Assembly (NCBI RefSeq): GCF_014653575.1
Contig: NZ_BNAQ01000002.1
Location: 434,001-498,000 of the forward strand
Length of the DNA: 64,000 bases
Origin: Sphingomonas glacialis
GTDB lineage: Bacteria > Pseudomonadota > Alphaproteobacteria > Sphingomonadales > Sphingomonadaceae
Direction of reading: 5' to 3'
Notes under the pieces: model-generated
What the model was told of the DNA's origin: nothing
Database searches by the model: none
Seen by the model: only the letters and a program-made list of their open reading frames with translations
Shown: positions 49,713 through 57,635 of the stretch, piece after piece
Layout of the letters: each line of letters begins with the position of its first letter
How positions within the stretch are numbered: position 1 is the first letter of the stretch
Made by a program: the position numbers and the translations under genes

Positions 49713-50507
49713 ATGCAAGCCTATCTCGACCTGATGCGCCGCGTGCTCGACCACGGCACCCCCCAGATGGACCGCACCGGCACGGGGACGTTGTCGGTGT
49801 TCGGCCACCAAATGCGTTTTGATTTGGCCGCTGGCTTCCCGCTGCTGACCACCAAGAAGCTGCATCTGCGCTCGATCGTGATCGAATTGCTGTGGTTCCT
49901 GCGCGGCGACACCAATGTCGACTGGCTGCGCGAGCGCAAAGTCAGCATCTGGGACGAATGGGCCGACGAGAAGGGCGATCTCGGCCCGGTGTACGGCAAG
50001 CAATGGCGCGACTGGGAAACCGCCGACGGCCGCCACATGGACCAGATCGCCGAGCTGATCGAGCAGATCAAGACCAACCCCGCCTCGCGCCGCCAGATCG
50101 TCAGCGCGTGGAACCCGGGCGATCTCCACGCGATGGCGCTCGCGCCGTGCCATTGCCTGTTCCAGACGCATGTCGCGAATGGCAAGCTCTCGCTCCAGCT
50201 CTACCAGCGCAGCGCCGACATCTTTCTCGGCGTGCCCTTCAACATCGCGAGCTATGCGCTGCTGACGATGCTGCTCGCGCAGCAATGCGGGCTCGAGCCC
50301 GGCGAGTTCATCTGGACCGGGGGCGATTGCCACCTGTATTCGAACCATCTCGACCAGGCACGCGAACAGCTGTCGCGCACGCCGGGATCACCGCCGCGGC
50401 TCGAGATCCTGCGCAAGGCGGACGCGATCGACGGCTATGCCTATGAGGATTTCGTGCTGCACGATTACGTCGCGCAGCCCCATATCAAGGCGCCCGTCGC
50501 GGTTTGA
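49713..50507 (+). CDS. thyA: Thymidylate synthase
   Basis: Folate-dependent dUMP to dTMP methylation enzyme, 264 residues, full length. It opens [35 protein letters not shown] carries the phosphate-binding Arg, [12 protein letters not shown] the catalytic Cys, and [20 protein letters not shown] the dUMP contacts. It is cytoplasmic. DHFR is encoded about 600 bases downstream on the same strand, with a hemerythrin gene between them, so the thymidylate cycle enzymes are grouped. Confidence 0.97.
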   Translation: MQAYLDLMRRVLDHGTPQMDRTGTGTLSVFGHQMRFDLAAGFPLLTTKKLHLRSIVIELLWFLRGDTNVDWLRERKVSIWDEWADEKGDLGPVYGKQWRDWETADGRHMDQIAELIEQIKTNPASRRQIVSAWNPGDLHAMALAPCHCLFQTHVANGKLSLQLYQRSADIFLGVPFNIASYALLTMLLAQQCGLEPGEFIWTGGDCHLYSNHLDQAREQLSRTPGSPPRLEILRKADAIDGYAYEDFVLHDYVAQPHIKAPVAV

Positions 50508-50565
50508 CACGGAACCGCGCGGCGCGATGCGCGCTTAGCTCCTGAAATTCACGCAGGGGCCGATC

Positions 50566-51084
50566 ATGGACATCACGCAACTCATTCTCGACGAACACGG
50601 CCAGCAGCGCGCGCTGTTCGCGCAGATCGAACAGATCGATCCCAAGGACACGACCGCGCTGTCGGCGCTGTGGAACCGCCTCCACGCATTGCTCGATTCG
50701 CATGCCGAGGCCGAGGAGCGCTTCTTCTATCCGCGCCTCATGCAGATCGGCGAAGGCGGCAACGATGCCGATTCGGCCGCCGAGGAGACCGAGGACGCGA
50801 TCGAGGATCATAACGACATCCGCGACACCGCCGCCGCGGTCGACAAGGAGAAGGTCGGCAGCACGGCGTGGTTCGAGGCGCTCGGCGAATGCAACAAGGC
50901 CAACAGCGACCATATGGCGGAGGAAGAACGCCAGGGCCTGACCGACTTCCGCCTCAATGCGACGCTGCAGGAGCGCCACGATCTCGGGGTCAAATTCGCC
51001 ACCTTCGAGGCCGAGCATCTCACCGGCGTCAAGGCGGTCGACAAGGATCCCAAGACGTGGGTCAAGGATCACGCACCAGACTGA
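50566..51084 (+). CDS. Hemerythrin-domain protein
   Basis: A 172-residue soluble helical protein with hemerythrin-like metal ligands: LILDEHGQQRALF, LLDSHAEAEERFFYPRL, AIEDHNDIRD and NSDHMAEEERQGLTDF. It starts at ATG 50566 (MDITQLILDEH). It probably binds a di-iron centre and may sense or hold O2 or protect against oxidants. It lies 58 bases after thyA and 41 before folA on the same strand, so it may be co-transcribed with them; a functional tie is not evident. Confidence 0.87.
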   Translation: MDITQLILDEHGQQRALFAQIEQIDPKDTTALSALWNRLHALLDSHAEAEERFFYPRLMQIGEGGNDADSAAEETEDAIEDHNDIRDTAAAVDKEKVGSTAWFEALGECNKANSDHMAEEERQGLTDFRLNATLQERHDLGVKFATFEAEHLTGVKAVDKDPKTWVKDHAPD

Positions 51085-51125
51085 GCCCTCTCGCCAATCG
51101 CGGCGCGTGCGGGCATGACGGCGGC

Positions 51126-51596
51126 ATGATCACGCTGTATCTCGCGCGCGCCGACAATGGCGTCATCGGTGTCGATGGCAAACTGCCGTGGCACCTGCCC
51201 GCCGACCTCAAGCGCTTCAAGGCGCTGACGATGGGCAAGCCGATGGTGATGGGGCGCAAGACCTTCGAGAGCTTCCCGTCGCCCCTGCCCGGCCGCCGCC
51301 ATATCGTGCTGACGCGCGACCCGCTTTGGGCTGCGGCTGGCGCAGAGGTGGCGCATTCGGTCGACGCCGCGCTCGCGCTGGCGGGCGACGGCGATATCGC
51401 AGTGATCGGCGGTGCCGAGATCTTCGCGCTGCTGCTGCCCCGCGCCGAAGCCATCGAGCTGACCGAGGTGCATGTGAGCCCGCCCGGCGATGCCGTCGTC
51501 CCCCCCTTCGACGGCTGGCACGAGCGGGCTCGCGACCCGCATCCGGCCGACGGCGCGCGTCCAGCCTATACCTTCGTGACGCTCAGCAGGCGGTGA
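51126..51596 (+). CDS. folA: Dihydrofolate reductase
   Basis: NADPH-dependent reductase of 156 residues that regenerates tetrahydrofolate for ThyA. Conserved parts are ITLYLARADNGVIGVDGKLP, PWHLPADLKRFKALTMGKP (active-site acidic residue in the helix), MVMGRKTFESFP and IAVIGGAEIFALLLP. It starts at ATG 51126. It belongs with the upstream thyA and is followed by the dipeptidase gene after about 100 bases. Confidence 0.96.
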   Translation: MITLYLARADNGVIGVDGKLPWHLPADLKRFKALTMGKPMVMGRKTFESFPSPLPGRRHIVLTRDPLWAAAGAEVAHSVDAALALAGDGDIAVIGGAEIFALLLPRAEAIELTEVHVSPPGDAVVPPFDGWHERARDPHPADGARPAYTFVTLSRR

Positions 51597-51696
51597 CCGC
51601 CAGCGGCTTGTCGCCGCGCCGACGATCCCGCATACCCCGCGCTGACCGGACGCGGCAGACCCTGCCCGAGAAAGCCGGCACGACGGGGAGAGCGAG

Positions 51697-52863
51697 ATGC
51701 GCAAGGTGCTGGCTGGGGTAGCGGTGCTCATCGTGCTCGGCCTGATCGCCTTCTTCGTGCTCGCCCCCGGGATCGTCGAGCGGTCGATGAACAAAGTCGA
51801 ACCCATAGCGCTTGCCATCAGCCCGCGCGCCCGCGCGCTGCACGCCACGCTACAGATCGCCGACATGCACGCCGATACGCTGCTGTGGCAGCGCAGCCTG
51901 CTCGACCGCGCCGACCGTGGGCAGATCGACCTGCCGCGCTTGCTCGCGGGCAATTACGCGCTGCAGATCTTCTCTTCGGTGACCAAGACGCCGAAACACC
52001 AGAATTACGATTCGAACCGCGCCGACAGCGACAACATCACCGCGCTCGCGATCGCCGATCTCCAGCCGCCGCGGACTTGGGGTTCGCTGCTCGAGCGCTC
52101 GCTGTGGCACGCGCAGAAGCTCGATCGCTATGCCGCCGCCTCGAACGGCCAGCTGCGCGTGATCCGCACCCCCGCCGAGCTCGACCGCCTCCTCGCCGAC
52201 CGCGCGCGCGGGCAGAAGGTCGTCGGCGGCCTGCTGTCGATCGAGGGGTTGCAGGATCTCGAGGGCAAGCTCGCCAATCTCGAGAGGCTCCACGCCGCCG
52301 GGTTCCGCATGGCGGGGCTTGCGCATTTCTTCGACACCGAAGTCTCGGGTTCGATGCACGGCGTAGCGAAGCGCGGGCTGACCCCGCTCGGACGGCAGGT
52401 GGTGCGGCGGATGGAAGCGATCGGCATGATCGTCGATGTCGCGCATTCGAGCCACGCGACGATCGCCGAGGTGATCAGCATGGCACGCCGCCCGATCGTC
52501 GCGAGCCATGGCGGGGTGCAAGCGACGTGCAAGGTCAACCGCAACCTGACCGACGACGAGATTCGCGGGATCGCGCGCACCGGCGGGGTGATCGGCATCG
52601 GCTATTGGGATGCCGCGATCTGCTCGACCAAACCCGCAGCGGCCGCCGCCGCGATCGCGCATGTCCGCGACGTGGCCGGGATCGACCATGTCGGGCTCGG
52701 TTCCGACTTCGACGGCGCGGTGACGACGGGGTTCGATGCGAGCCAGCTTGCCGCCGTCACGCAAGCGCTGATCGACCGCGGCTTCAGCGACGCCGATGTG
52801 GCCAAGGTGATGGGCGGCAACGTGCTGCGCGTGCTCCGCGCCGGGATCGCGCCCGCCCCCTAG
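51697..52863 (+). CDS. Membrane dipeptidase, peptidase M19
   Basis: Zinc dipeptidase of 388 residues with an N-terminal membrane anchor or signal (VLAGVAVLIVLGLIAFFVLAP). The metal-site motifs are IADMHADTLLWQ, LLSIEG, MIVDVAHSSHATI, RPIVASHGGVQ and DHVGLGSDFDG. The start follows GGGGAGAG. It hydrolyses dipeptides, possibly including D-amino-acid dipeptides from the cell wall, on the periplasmic side. It stands between folA and ribF on the same strand with no sign of tight coupling. Confidence 0.92.
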   Translation: MRKVLAGVAVLIVLGLIAFFVLAPGIVERSMNKVEPIALAISPRARALHATLQIADMHADTLLWQRSLLDRADRGQIDLPRLLAGNYALQIFSSVTKTPKHQNYDSNRADSDNITALAIADLQPPRTWGSLLERSLWHAQKLDRYAAASNGQLRVIRTPAELDRLLADRARGQKVVGGLLSIEGLQDLEGKLANLERLHAAGFRMAGLAHFFDTEVSGSMHGVAKRGLTPLGRQVVRRMEAIGMIVDVAHSSHATIAEVISMARRPIVASHGGVQATCKVNRNLTDDEIRGIARTGGVIGIGYWDAAICSTKPAAAAAAIAHVRDVAGIDHVGLGSDFDGAVTTGFDASQLAAVTQALIDRGFSDADVAKVMGGNVLRVLRAGIAPAP

Positions 52864-52896
52864 CGCGCGCGCGAAGCCGACCGTATAGCCGACGCC

Positions 52897-53832
52897 ATGA
52901 AGCGGCTCGACGGCGGCTCGACGGTTCCGGCGGCGATGCGCGCTGGCATCGTCGCGCTCGGGAATTTCGATGGATTTCACCTGGGGCATCAGGCTGTGGT
53001 CGGGCTTGCCGTCGCGCGCGCGCGCGCCGAGGGGCGGCCCGCGCTGGTCGCGACGTTCGATCCGCATCCCGTACGGCATTTCCAGCCCGACAACGCCCCC
53101 TTCCGCTTGACCACACTCGACCAGCGCGAGCGGCTGTTCGCTGCGGCGGGTGCCGATGCGATGGTCGTCTTCCAGTTCGACGCAGCGCTCGCCGCGTTGA
53201 CCGCGCGCGAATTCGTCACCGATCGGCTGATCGACAAGCTCGGGGTCGGCGGCGTGGTGACCGGCGCGGATTTTACCTTCGGCAAGGCCAAGAGCGGCAA
53301 TGTCGCGGTGCTCGCCACACTTGGCATCGAGCACGGCTTTGCGGTCGAGACGGTCGGCGCAGTGACGCTCGACGGTGTTGCCGTCTCGTCGAGCCGGATC
53401 CGCGACTTGCTCAAGGCGGGGGACCCGCGCGGCGCGGCCAAGCTGCTGACGCGCCCCTTCACGGTCGCGGGAACGGTGCAGCATGGTGACAAGCTCGGTC
53501 GGACGATCGGCTATCCCACCGCCAATCTCGACATGGGGAAATATCTCCGGCCTGCGTACGGCATTTATGCGGTGCGCGGGCGGCTGGCCGATGGGCGTGT
53601 GCTCGACGGTGCGGCGAACCTCGGGATCCGGCCGAGCTTCGATCCGCCGAAAGAATTGCTCGAGCCGTATTTCTTCGATTTTTCCGAAGACCTGTATGGC
53701 CAACAGATCGAAGTCGAGCTGATCGAGTATCTGCGCCCCGAAGCGAAATTCGACACGCTCGAGGCGCTGACGACGCAGATGGATGCCGACTGCGCGCGCG
53801 CGCGAGACATTCTGGCGGCCGAGCCCCGCTGA
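52897..53832 (+). CDS. ribF: Bifunctional riboflavin kinase/FAD synthetase
   Basis: Makes FMN and then FAD from riboflavin; 311 residues. The N-terminal adenylyltransferase has VALGNFDGFHLGHQAVVG and LVATFDPHPVRHFQP, and VVTGADFTFGKAKSGN. The C-terminal kinase has GYPTANLDM, PAYGIYAVRG and LFDFSEDLYGQQIEVELIEYLRPEAKF-type residues near the end. ATG 52897. ileS, often next to ribF, does not follow; instead a gap of over 650 bases begins. Confidence 0.95.
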   Translation: MKRLDGGSTVPAAMRAGIVALGNFDGFHLGHQAVVGLAVARARAEGRPALVATFDPHPVRHFQPDNAPFRLTTLDQRERLFAAAGADAMVVFQFDAALAALTAREFVTDRLIDKLGVGGVVTGADFTFGKAKSGNVAVLATLGIEHGFAVETVGAVTLDGVAVSSSRIRDLLKAGDPRGAAKLLTRPFTVAGTVQHGDKLGRTIGYPTANLDMGKYLRPAYGIYAVRGRLADGRVLDGAANLGIRPSFDPPKELLEPYFFDFSEDLYGQQIEVELIEYLRPEAKFDTLEALTTQMDADCARARDILAAEPR

Positions 53833-54489
53833 GCCGGCGCCTCTGCGTCGCGAATCTTCGACAAAAAGGGGCCGGCAGTGCTGCCGCCCCCTGTCGCCGG
53901 ACCTCGATCCGCTTGGTGGGTTGCTAGCACCCCTACCCGCGCCATCAGGTTTCGGCGGCTCGCGCCCCCTGCGCCGCCAAGCGACGCCAGGTCTTGCGTT
54001 CGGTCGCCAGGCGCGGGTCGGCTCGTGCGAACCGTGGCGCCCGACATCCCGGTGGCCAGCACGGCGCTCAAGCTGAATCGCACGCCACGCTTGCGAGATC
54101 TTTTCTCGCGGCCGTAAACCCCTGGGGAGGCGCCTGCCCTTCCGCCCGATGCCTTCGTTACGACACTGGCCTGGTTTCCCGCGGGCACCTAGGCTGACGT
54201 CGCGACATAAGCGCCTGATGCCGCTCCTGTTTCCGGTCGCGCCGTCGCTCGCCGACAGTCGAGATGCCCTCACGACTTGCGAGTTGCACCAAGGCCGCAA
54301 ATGCTATCGCCGCGCTGTGAATAGTGCGGAAAGCGTGAACAGATCCGCCTCGTCATTCTCGGCTTTGTCGCGGCGCTTCGACTTTCTGAACGCGAGGTTG
54401 TTTCAGGTTCATGCAACCTGACTAAAACGCCCATCGTTACCGCTTTGGACTTCATCCAGAGCAGAATCCATTCCACGGGAGTTTTACCA
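53833..54489. other. Long gap with no coding signal
   Basis: 657 bases without a credible gene. Near the left end a bulged hairpin (53868-53890) is preceded on the plus strand by AAAAA, which is a U-run for leftward transcription, although no minus-strand gene is present to the right. A small hairpin CAGGTT-CATGC-AACCTG lies at 54404-54420. The right end must carry the promoter of the glycine-zipper gene. Confidence 0.5.
53863..53890 (-). terminator. Leftward terminator with no known upstream gene
   Basis: Stem GGGGC(C)GGCAG / CTGCCGCCCC with a two-base loop and one bulged C. Read on the minus strand it is followed by TTTTT. No minus-strand coding gene lies between here and 56036. Confidence 0.55.
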
Positions 54490-54813
54490 ATGCGCACCTT
54501 GATCCTCGCACTCAGCGCGGCAGCCGTCACTATCCCCGCAACGATGGTCGCCCCCGCGACGCACGCCGAAGCGCGGGACCACCGCCATCACTATCAGCCG
54601 CGCGTCTATGAGGGCCGCGACGGTCGTCGCTATTGCCGCCACTCGGACGGCACGACCGGCCTGCTGGTCGGCGGCGTCGGCGGCGCGCTGCTCGGCAATT
54701 CGATCGCGGGGCGCGGCGACAAGACGCTCGGCACCGTGCTCGGTGGCGTTGCCGGCGCCTTCGGTGGCCGCGCGCTCGATCGCGCCAGCACCGCGGACCG
54801 CCGCTGCAACTAA
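54490..54813 (+). CDS. Glycine-zipper 2TM-domain protein
   Basis: A small exported protein of 107 residues. After a signal peptide (MRTLILALSAAAVTIPATMV, cleavage near THA) comes YCRHSDGTTGLLVGGVGGAL, then LLGNSIAGRGDKTLGTVLGG, a glycine zipper that would insert as hairpin helices in the outer membrane or envelope. It has Cys at both ends of the domain. It is a paralogue of the protein at 55423. A strong terminator follows at 54839. The function of this family is not well defined beyond envelope integrity. Confidence 0.85.
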   Translation: MRTLILALSAAAVTIPATMVAPATHAEARDHRHHYQPRVYEGRDGRRYCRHSDGTTGLLVGGVGGALLGNSIAGRGDKTLGTVLGGVAGAFGGRALDRASTADRRCN

Positions 54814-54838
54814 CCTGTCTCCTACGGCGTATACCATA

Positions 54839-54873
54839 GGCGCGGATCGGCAACGGTCCGCGCCTTATCTTTT
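54839..54873 (+). terminator. Rho-independent terminator
   Basis: Stem GGCGCGGA / TCCGCGCC (54839-54864) followed by TTATCTTTT, 25 bases after the glycine-zipper stop and just before the OsmC ribosome site GGAG. Confidence 0.8.
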
Positions 54874-54885
54874 GGAGAACACCCC

Positions 54886-55314
54886 ATGACGACTCGCAGC
54901 GGATCGGCCAGCTATGATGGCCTTGGCAAGGATGGTAAAGGCCATGTCTCGACGCAATCGGGCGTGCTGTCCGACACGCAGTACGGCTTCAACAGCCGCT
55001 TCGAAGAGGGCGCGGGCACCAACCCCGAGGAACTGATCGCCGCCGCGCATGCGAGTTGCTTCACGATGGCGCTGAGCTTCGCGCTCGCGGGTGCCGGGTT
55101 CAACGACGGCAAGCTCGAGACGACCGCGAAGGTCACGATCGACAAGGACGGCGACGGCTTCACCATCACCAAATCGGCGCTCGATCTCAAGGCGAGCGTC
55201 GCGGGTATCTCGCCCGAGCAATTCGAGACGATCGCGCTCGATGCAAAGCAGAATTGCCCGGTTTCGAAAGTGCTCAACGCCGAAGTGACGCTGACCCACA
55301 GTCTCAACGCCTGA
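54886..55314 (+). CDS. OsmC-family peroxiredoxin
   Basis: Organic hydroperoxide reductase of the OsmC type, 142 residues. The two redox Cys residues are in AAAHASCFTMALS and DAKQNCPVSKVLNAEV, the family pattern. It starts MTTRSGSASYDGLGKDG after TTTTGGAGAA. It is cytoplasmic and probably stress-induced. It has its own transcription unit between terminators and sits between the two glycine-zipper genes. Confidence 0.93.
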   Translation: MTTRSGSASYDGLGKDGKGHVSTQSGVLSDTQYGFNSRFEEGAGTNPEELIAAAHASCFTMALSFALAGAGFNDGKLETTAKVTIDKDGDGFTITKSALDLKASVAGISPEQFETIALDAKQNCPVSKVLNAEVTLTHSLNA

Positions 55315-55326
55315 TCTCTTGCGGGG

Positions 55327-55357
55327 GCGTGAACGGGCCGTAGTTTCCCGTTCACGC
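55327..55357. terminator. Hairpin after osmC
   Basis: Perfect 11-base stem GCGTGAACGGG with a 9-base loop, 12 bases after the OsmC stop. There is no T-run, so it may be a weak terminator or mRNA-stabilising stem. Confidence 0.5.
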
Positions 55358-55422
55358 AACCTCCGGGCATGCCGACGGTTCTACCTGCAATCCAGCACGG
55401 ATTGTCTCAAGGAGCATTCGAC

Positions 55423-55980
55423 ATGCGCAAGTTTCTTCTCGCCGCCGTAATGGCCGCGACCTCGCTTTCGGCGATCCCCGCGACCGCGCAAGACTATCGC
55501 GGCGACCGCCAGGACCAGCGCCGCGATGACCGCGCCGACCGCCGCGACGATCGCCGTGACGACCGGGCCGACCGCCGCGATGACCGCCGCGACTATCGCC
55601 AGGACGCACGTCCGGATTGGCGCCAAGACCGCCGCCAGGATGCGCGCCAGCGCAATTGGCAGCAGTATCGCAGCTACGACTATAATCGCTACGAGCCAGG
55701 CCAGCGGACCTATCTGGCCGACCGCTATTATCGCGACGGTAGCTATTATCAGCCGCGCCGGCTCGGTCGCAACGACCGCATCTATCGCGGTGGCGACAAC
55801 CGCTATTACTGCCGCCGCAGCGACGGCACGACCGGCCTGATCATCGGCGGTCTCGCCGGCGGCCTGCTCGGCAATTCGCTCGCGAGCGGTGGATCGCGCA
55901 CGCTGGGTGCGTTGATCGGTGGCGGCGCGGGCGCGCTGCTCGGCCAGTCGGTCGATCGCGGCCAGGTCCAGTGCCGCTGA
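55423..55980 (+). CDS. Glycine-zipper 2TM protein with Arg/Asp repeat
   Basis: A 185-residue exported protein starting at ATG 55423 after AAGGAG; the signal peptide ends near PATAQ. Residues about 25-75 are a highly charged repeat of RDDR, RADRR and RQD units, probably extended. The C-terminal domain, YYCRRSDGTTGLIIGG, LAGGLLGNSLASGG and LGALIGGGAGALLGQSVDRG, is the same glycine zipper as in the protein at 54490. A good terminator follows. The charged linker could bind polyanions such as LPS, which is inference. Confidence 0.85.
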   Translation: MRKFLLAAVMAATSLSAIPATAQDYRGDRQDQRRDDRADRRDDRRDDRADRRDDRRDYRQDARPDWRQDRRQDARQRNWQQYRSYDYNRYEPGQRTYLADRYYRDGSYYQPRRLGRNDRIYRGGDNRYYCRRSDGTTGLIIGGLAGGLLGNSLASGGSRTLGALIGGGAGALLGQSVDRGQVQCR

Positions 55981-56003
55981 GCGCGACACGTACTTAACCA
56001 CAG

Positions 56004-56031
56004 GGCCCGGCGCGAAAGCGTCGGGCCTTTT
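56004..56031 (+). terminator. Rho-independent terminator
   Basis: Stem GGCCCGGCGC-GAAA-GCGTCGGGCC with a GAAA tetraloop followed by TTTT, 23 bases after the charged glycine-zipper gene. It also lies just beyond the stop of the opposing small membrane protein gene. Confidence 0.88.
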
Positions 56032-56035
56032 GCTG

Positions 56036-56266
56036 TCAGATCACGCCGCCGCCAAGGACGAGACGGATCACCGCGACGATCAGCACGAACAGGTTGAAAT
56101 TGCGGCCCGAGCGATAGCCCGACAGCATCCCGAGCGCCGCGCCGACAATGGCGATCGGGATCGCCAGATAATTGGCGAGGCCGAAGAACGGCACCAAGCC
56201 GACCAGCGCCACCGGCAAGGCGACGAGTCCGGCCAAGATCGAAATCAGATTGACGATGAGTCCCAT
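56036..56266 (-). CDS. Small hydrophobic membrane protein
   Basis: A 76-residue protein that is mostly membrane: LISILAGLVALPVALVGLVP, ANYLAIPIAIVGAALGMLSGY and a C-terminal LFVLIVAVIRLVLGG. The start at 56266 (MGLIVNLISIL) is preferred to the upstream in-frame ATG, which adds a charged extension. It probably has two or three helices in the inner membrane. I do not recognise a named family. It is divergent from the lipoprotein gene. Confidence 0.7.
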   Translation of the reverse strand: MGLIVNLISILAGLVALPVALVGLVPFFGLANYLAIPIAIVGAALGMLSGYRSGRNFNLFVLIVAVIRLVLGGGVI

Positions 56267-56388
56267 ATCCGGACCATGAACCAAGATAAGCCGCCTGCGC
56301 AAGCGCGCCGCAAACGGGTATGCTATGCCCAATCAATTATTAACTGCAGCCGGTCCAAAGGGTGCAGTGGGTGTGGAGCGTCACGTCG

Positions 56389-57168
56389 ATGAGTCGTAAG
56401 CGGGTCTTTCTGAGCGTTCTGGTGCTGCCGCTCGCGTTGATGGCGTGCGGCAAGCGCGATGGCGAGCGCGATCTCGACACGCTCGACAACGAACTGGTCG
56501 ATGCCGGCACTGGCGCGCCCAATAGCAGCGACCCGGCGATGACGTCGGCGCTGCACGATCAGATCATGGTCGACCCGTCGCTCGCGCAACAATCGAACGC
56601 GAACACCGTCCGGCCCCCGGCGCAACCCTATTCGGGCGGCGTGCCGCCCGTGACGATCGCCCAGACCGCCGGTGGCGCGGCTGGTACTCAAGGCAGCGCA
56701 GTCAGCCAGCGCGCCAAGCAAGCCCCAGCGCCGGCGTCGAAGGACTGCCCGAACTGCCAAGCGGCGCGCAATTCGCTCACACTCGGCGCATTGGCCGCGA
56801 ATCAAACCGACAAGCGCACCAGCGCATGCGCCGGGTCGATGCGCTATTCGGCGGCCTGGGCCGACCGTGTGCCCGGCGACGTGCCGCTCTATCCCGGCGC
56901 GCGCGTCGTCGAGGCGGCTGGCGCCGATACCGCAGCGTGCCATTTGCGCGCGGTCAGCTTTGCGACCAACGCGTCGCTGAAGACCGTGATCGACTGGTAT
57001 TATACCCGCGTCACCAATGCCGGGTTCAGCGCCGATCATCAGTCCGACGGCGCCGAGCACACGCTTGGTGGGACGCGGCAGCGCGATGGCGGGGCGTATG
57101 TGCTCTTCCTCACCAGCCGCCGCGATGGCGGGACCGATGTCGATATGGTAGCCAATAACGGACGCTAG
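56389..57168 (+). CDS. Putative lipoprotein of unknown function
   Basis: A 259-residue exported protein starting at ATG 56389 (MSRKRVFLSVLVLPLALMACGK), with lipobox ALMAC. The middle is Pro/Ala/Gln-rich and probably disordered, with DCPNCQAA. The C-terminal ~110 residues look folded: RVPGDVPLYPGARVVEAAG, then SLKTVIDWYYTRVTNAGFSA and GGAYVLFLTSRRDGGTDVDM, a layout seen in small envelope proteins of sphingomonads. The function is unknown. crcB follows after 92 bases. Confidence 0.8.
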   Translation: MSRKRVFLSVLVLPLALMACGKRDGERDLDTLDNELVDAGTGAPNSSDPAMTSALHDQIMVDPSLAQQSNANTVRPPAQPYSGGVPPVTIAQTAGGAAGTQGSAVSQRAKQAPAPASKDCPNCQAARNSLTLGALAANQTDKRTSACAGSMRYSAAWADRVPGDVPLYPGARVVEAAGADTAACHLRAVSFATNASLKTVIDWYYTRVTNAGFSADHQSDGAEHTLGGTRQRDGGAYVLFLTSRRDGGTDVDMVANNGR

Positions 57169-57260
57169 CGGCCCGCGCTGCTGACGCCGGAGGCCGGGCA
57201 AAACCGCCACCGTTGCACGCGAGGTTCTCATTGTGCGCAATTCGCGCTAACGCACGCAGC

Positions 57261-57635
57261 ATGTATCATCTCATCCTCGTCATGGCGGGCGGCGCGCTCG
57301 GTTCCGCTGCGCGTTTCCTCGTCGGCCGCGCCACGCTCGCGCGCTTCGGCCCCGATTATCCCTTTGGCACGCTGACCGTGAATTTGGTCGGCGGCTTCGC
57401 GATGGGGCTGCTCGTCGGCATCCTCGCCCGCCACAGTGCGGGCGAGAACTGGCGCCTGCTGCTCGGCGTCGGCGTACTCGGCGGCTTCACCACTTTCTCG
57501 TCCTTCTCGCTCGACGTCGTGTCGCTGATCGAACGCGGCGATCTCGCGACCGCGCTCGGCTATACACTGCTCTCGGTCGTCGGCGCGATCGTTGCGCTGT
57601 TCCTCGGCCTCTCGCTCACGCGGGTGGCGGCATGA
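57261..57635 (+). CDS. crcB: Fluoride exporter CrcB/Fluc
   Basis: A 124-residue four-helix membrane protein forming a dimeric fluoride channel. Conserved residues are GGALGSAARFLVGR, YPFGTLTVNLVGGFAMG (the Asn of the pore) and GVLGGFTTFSSFSLDV (the Phe-box). The start at ATG 57261 gives the family N-terminus MYHLILVMAGGALGS. I see no fluoride riboswitch in the 92 bases upstream. The stop overlaps the pseudouridine synthase start as ATGA. Confidence 0.93.
   Translation: MYHLILVMAGGALGSAARFLVGRATLARFGPDYPFGTLTVNLVGGFAMGLLVGILARHSAGENWRLLLGVGVLGGFTTFSSFSLDVVSLIERGDLATALGYTLLSVVGAIVALFLGLSLTRVAA

Noticed and set aside
54300..54380. Possible tmRNA tag frame on the minus strand
   Set aside because: A frame reading AENDEAD looks like a tag start, but it does not end in a degradation-type Ala-Ala and the conserved tmRNA acceptor sequences are missing.
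57169..57260. Possible fluoride riboswitch before crcB
   Set aside because: I could not find the conserved crcB-motif helices or the GGNGATGG-like core in these 92 bases.
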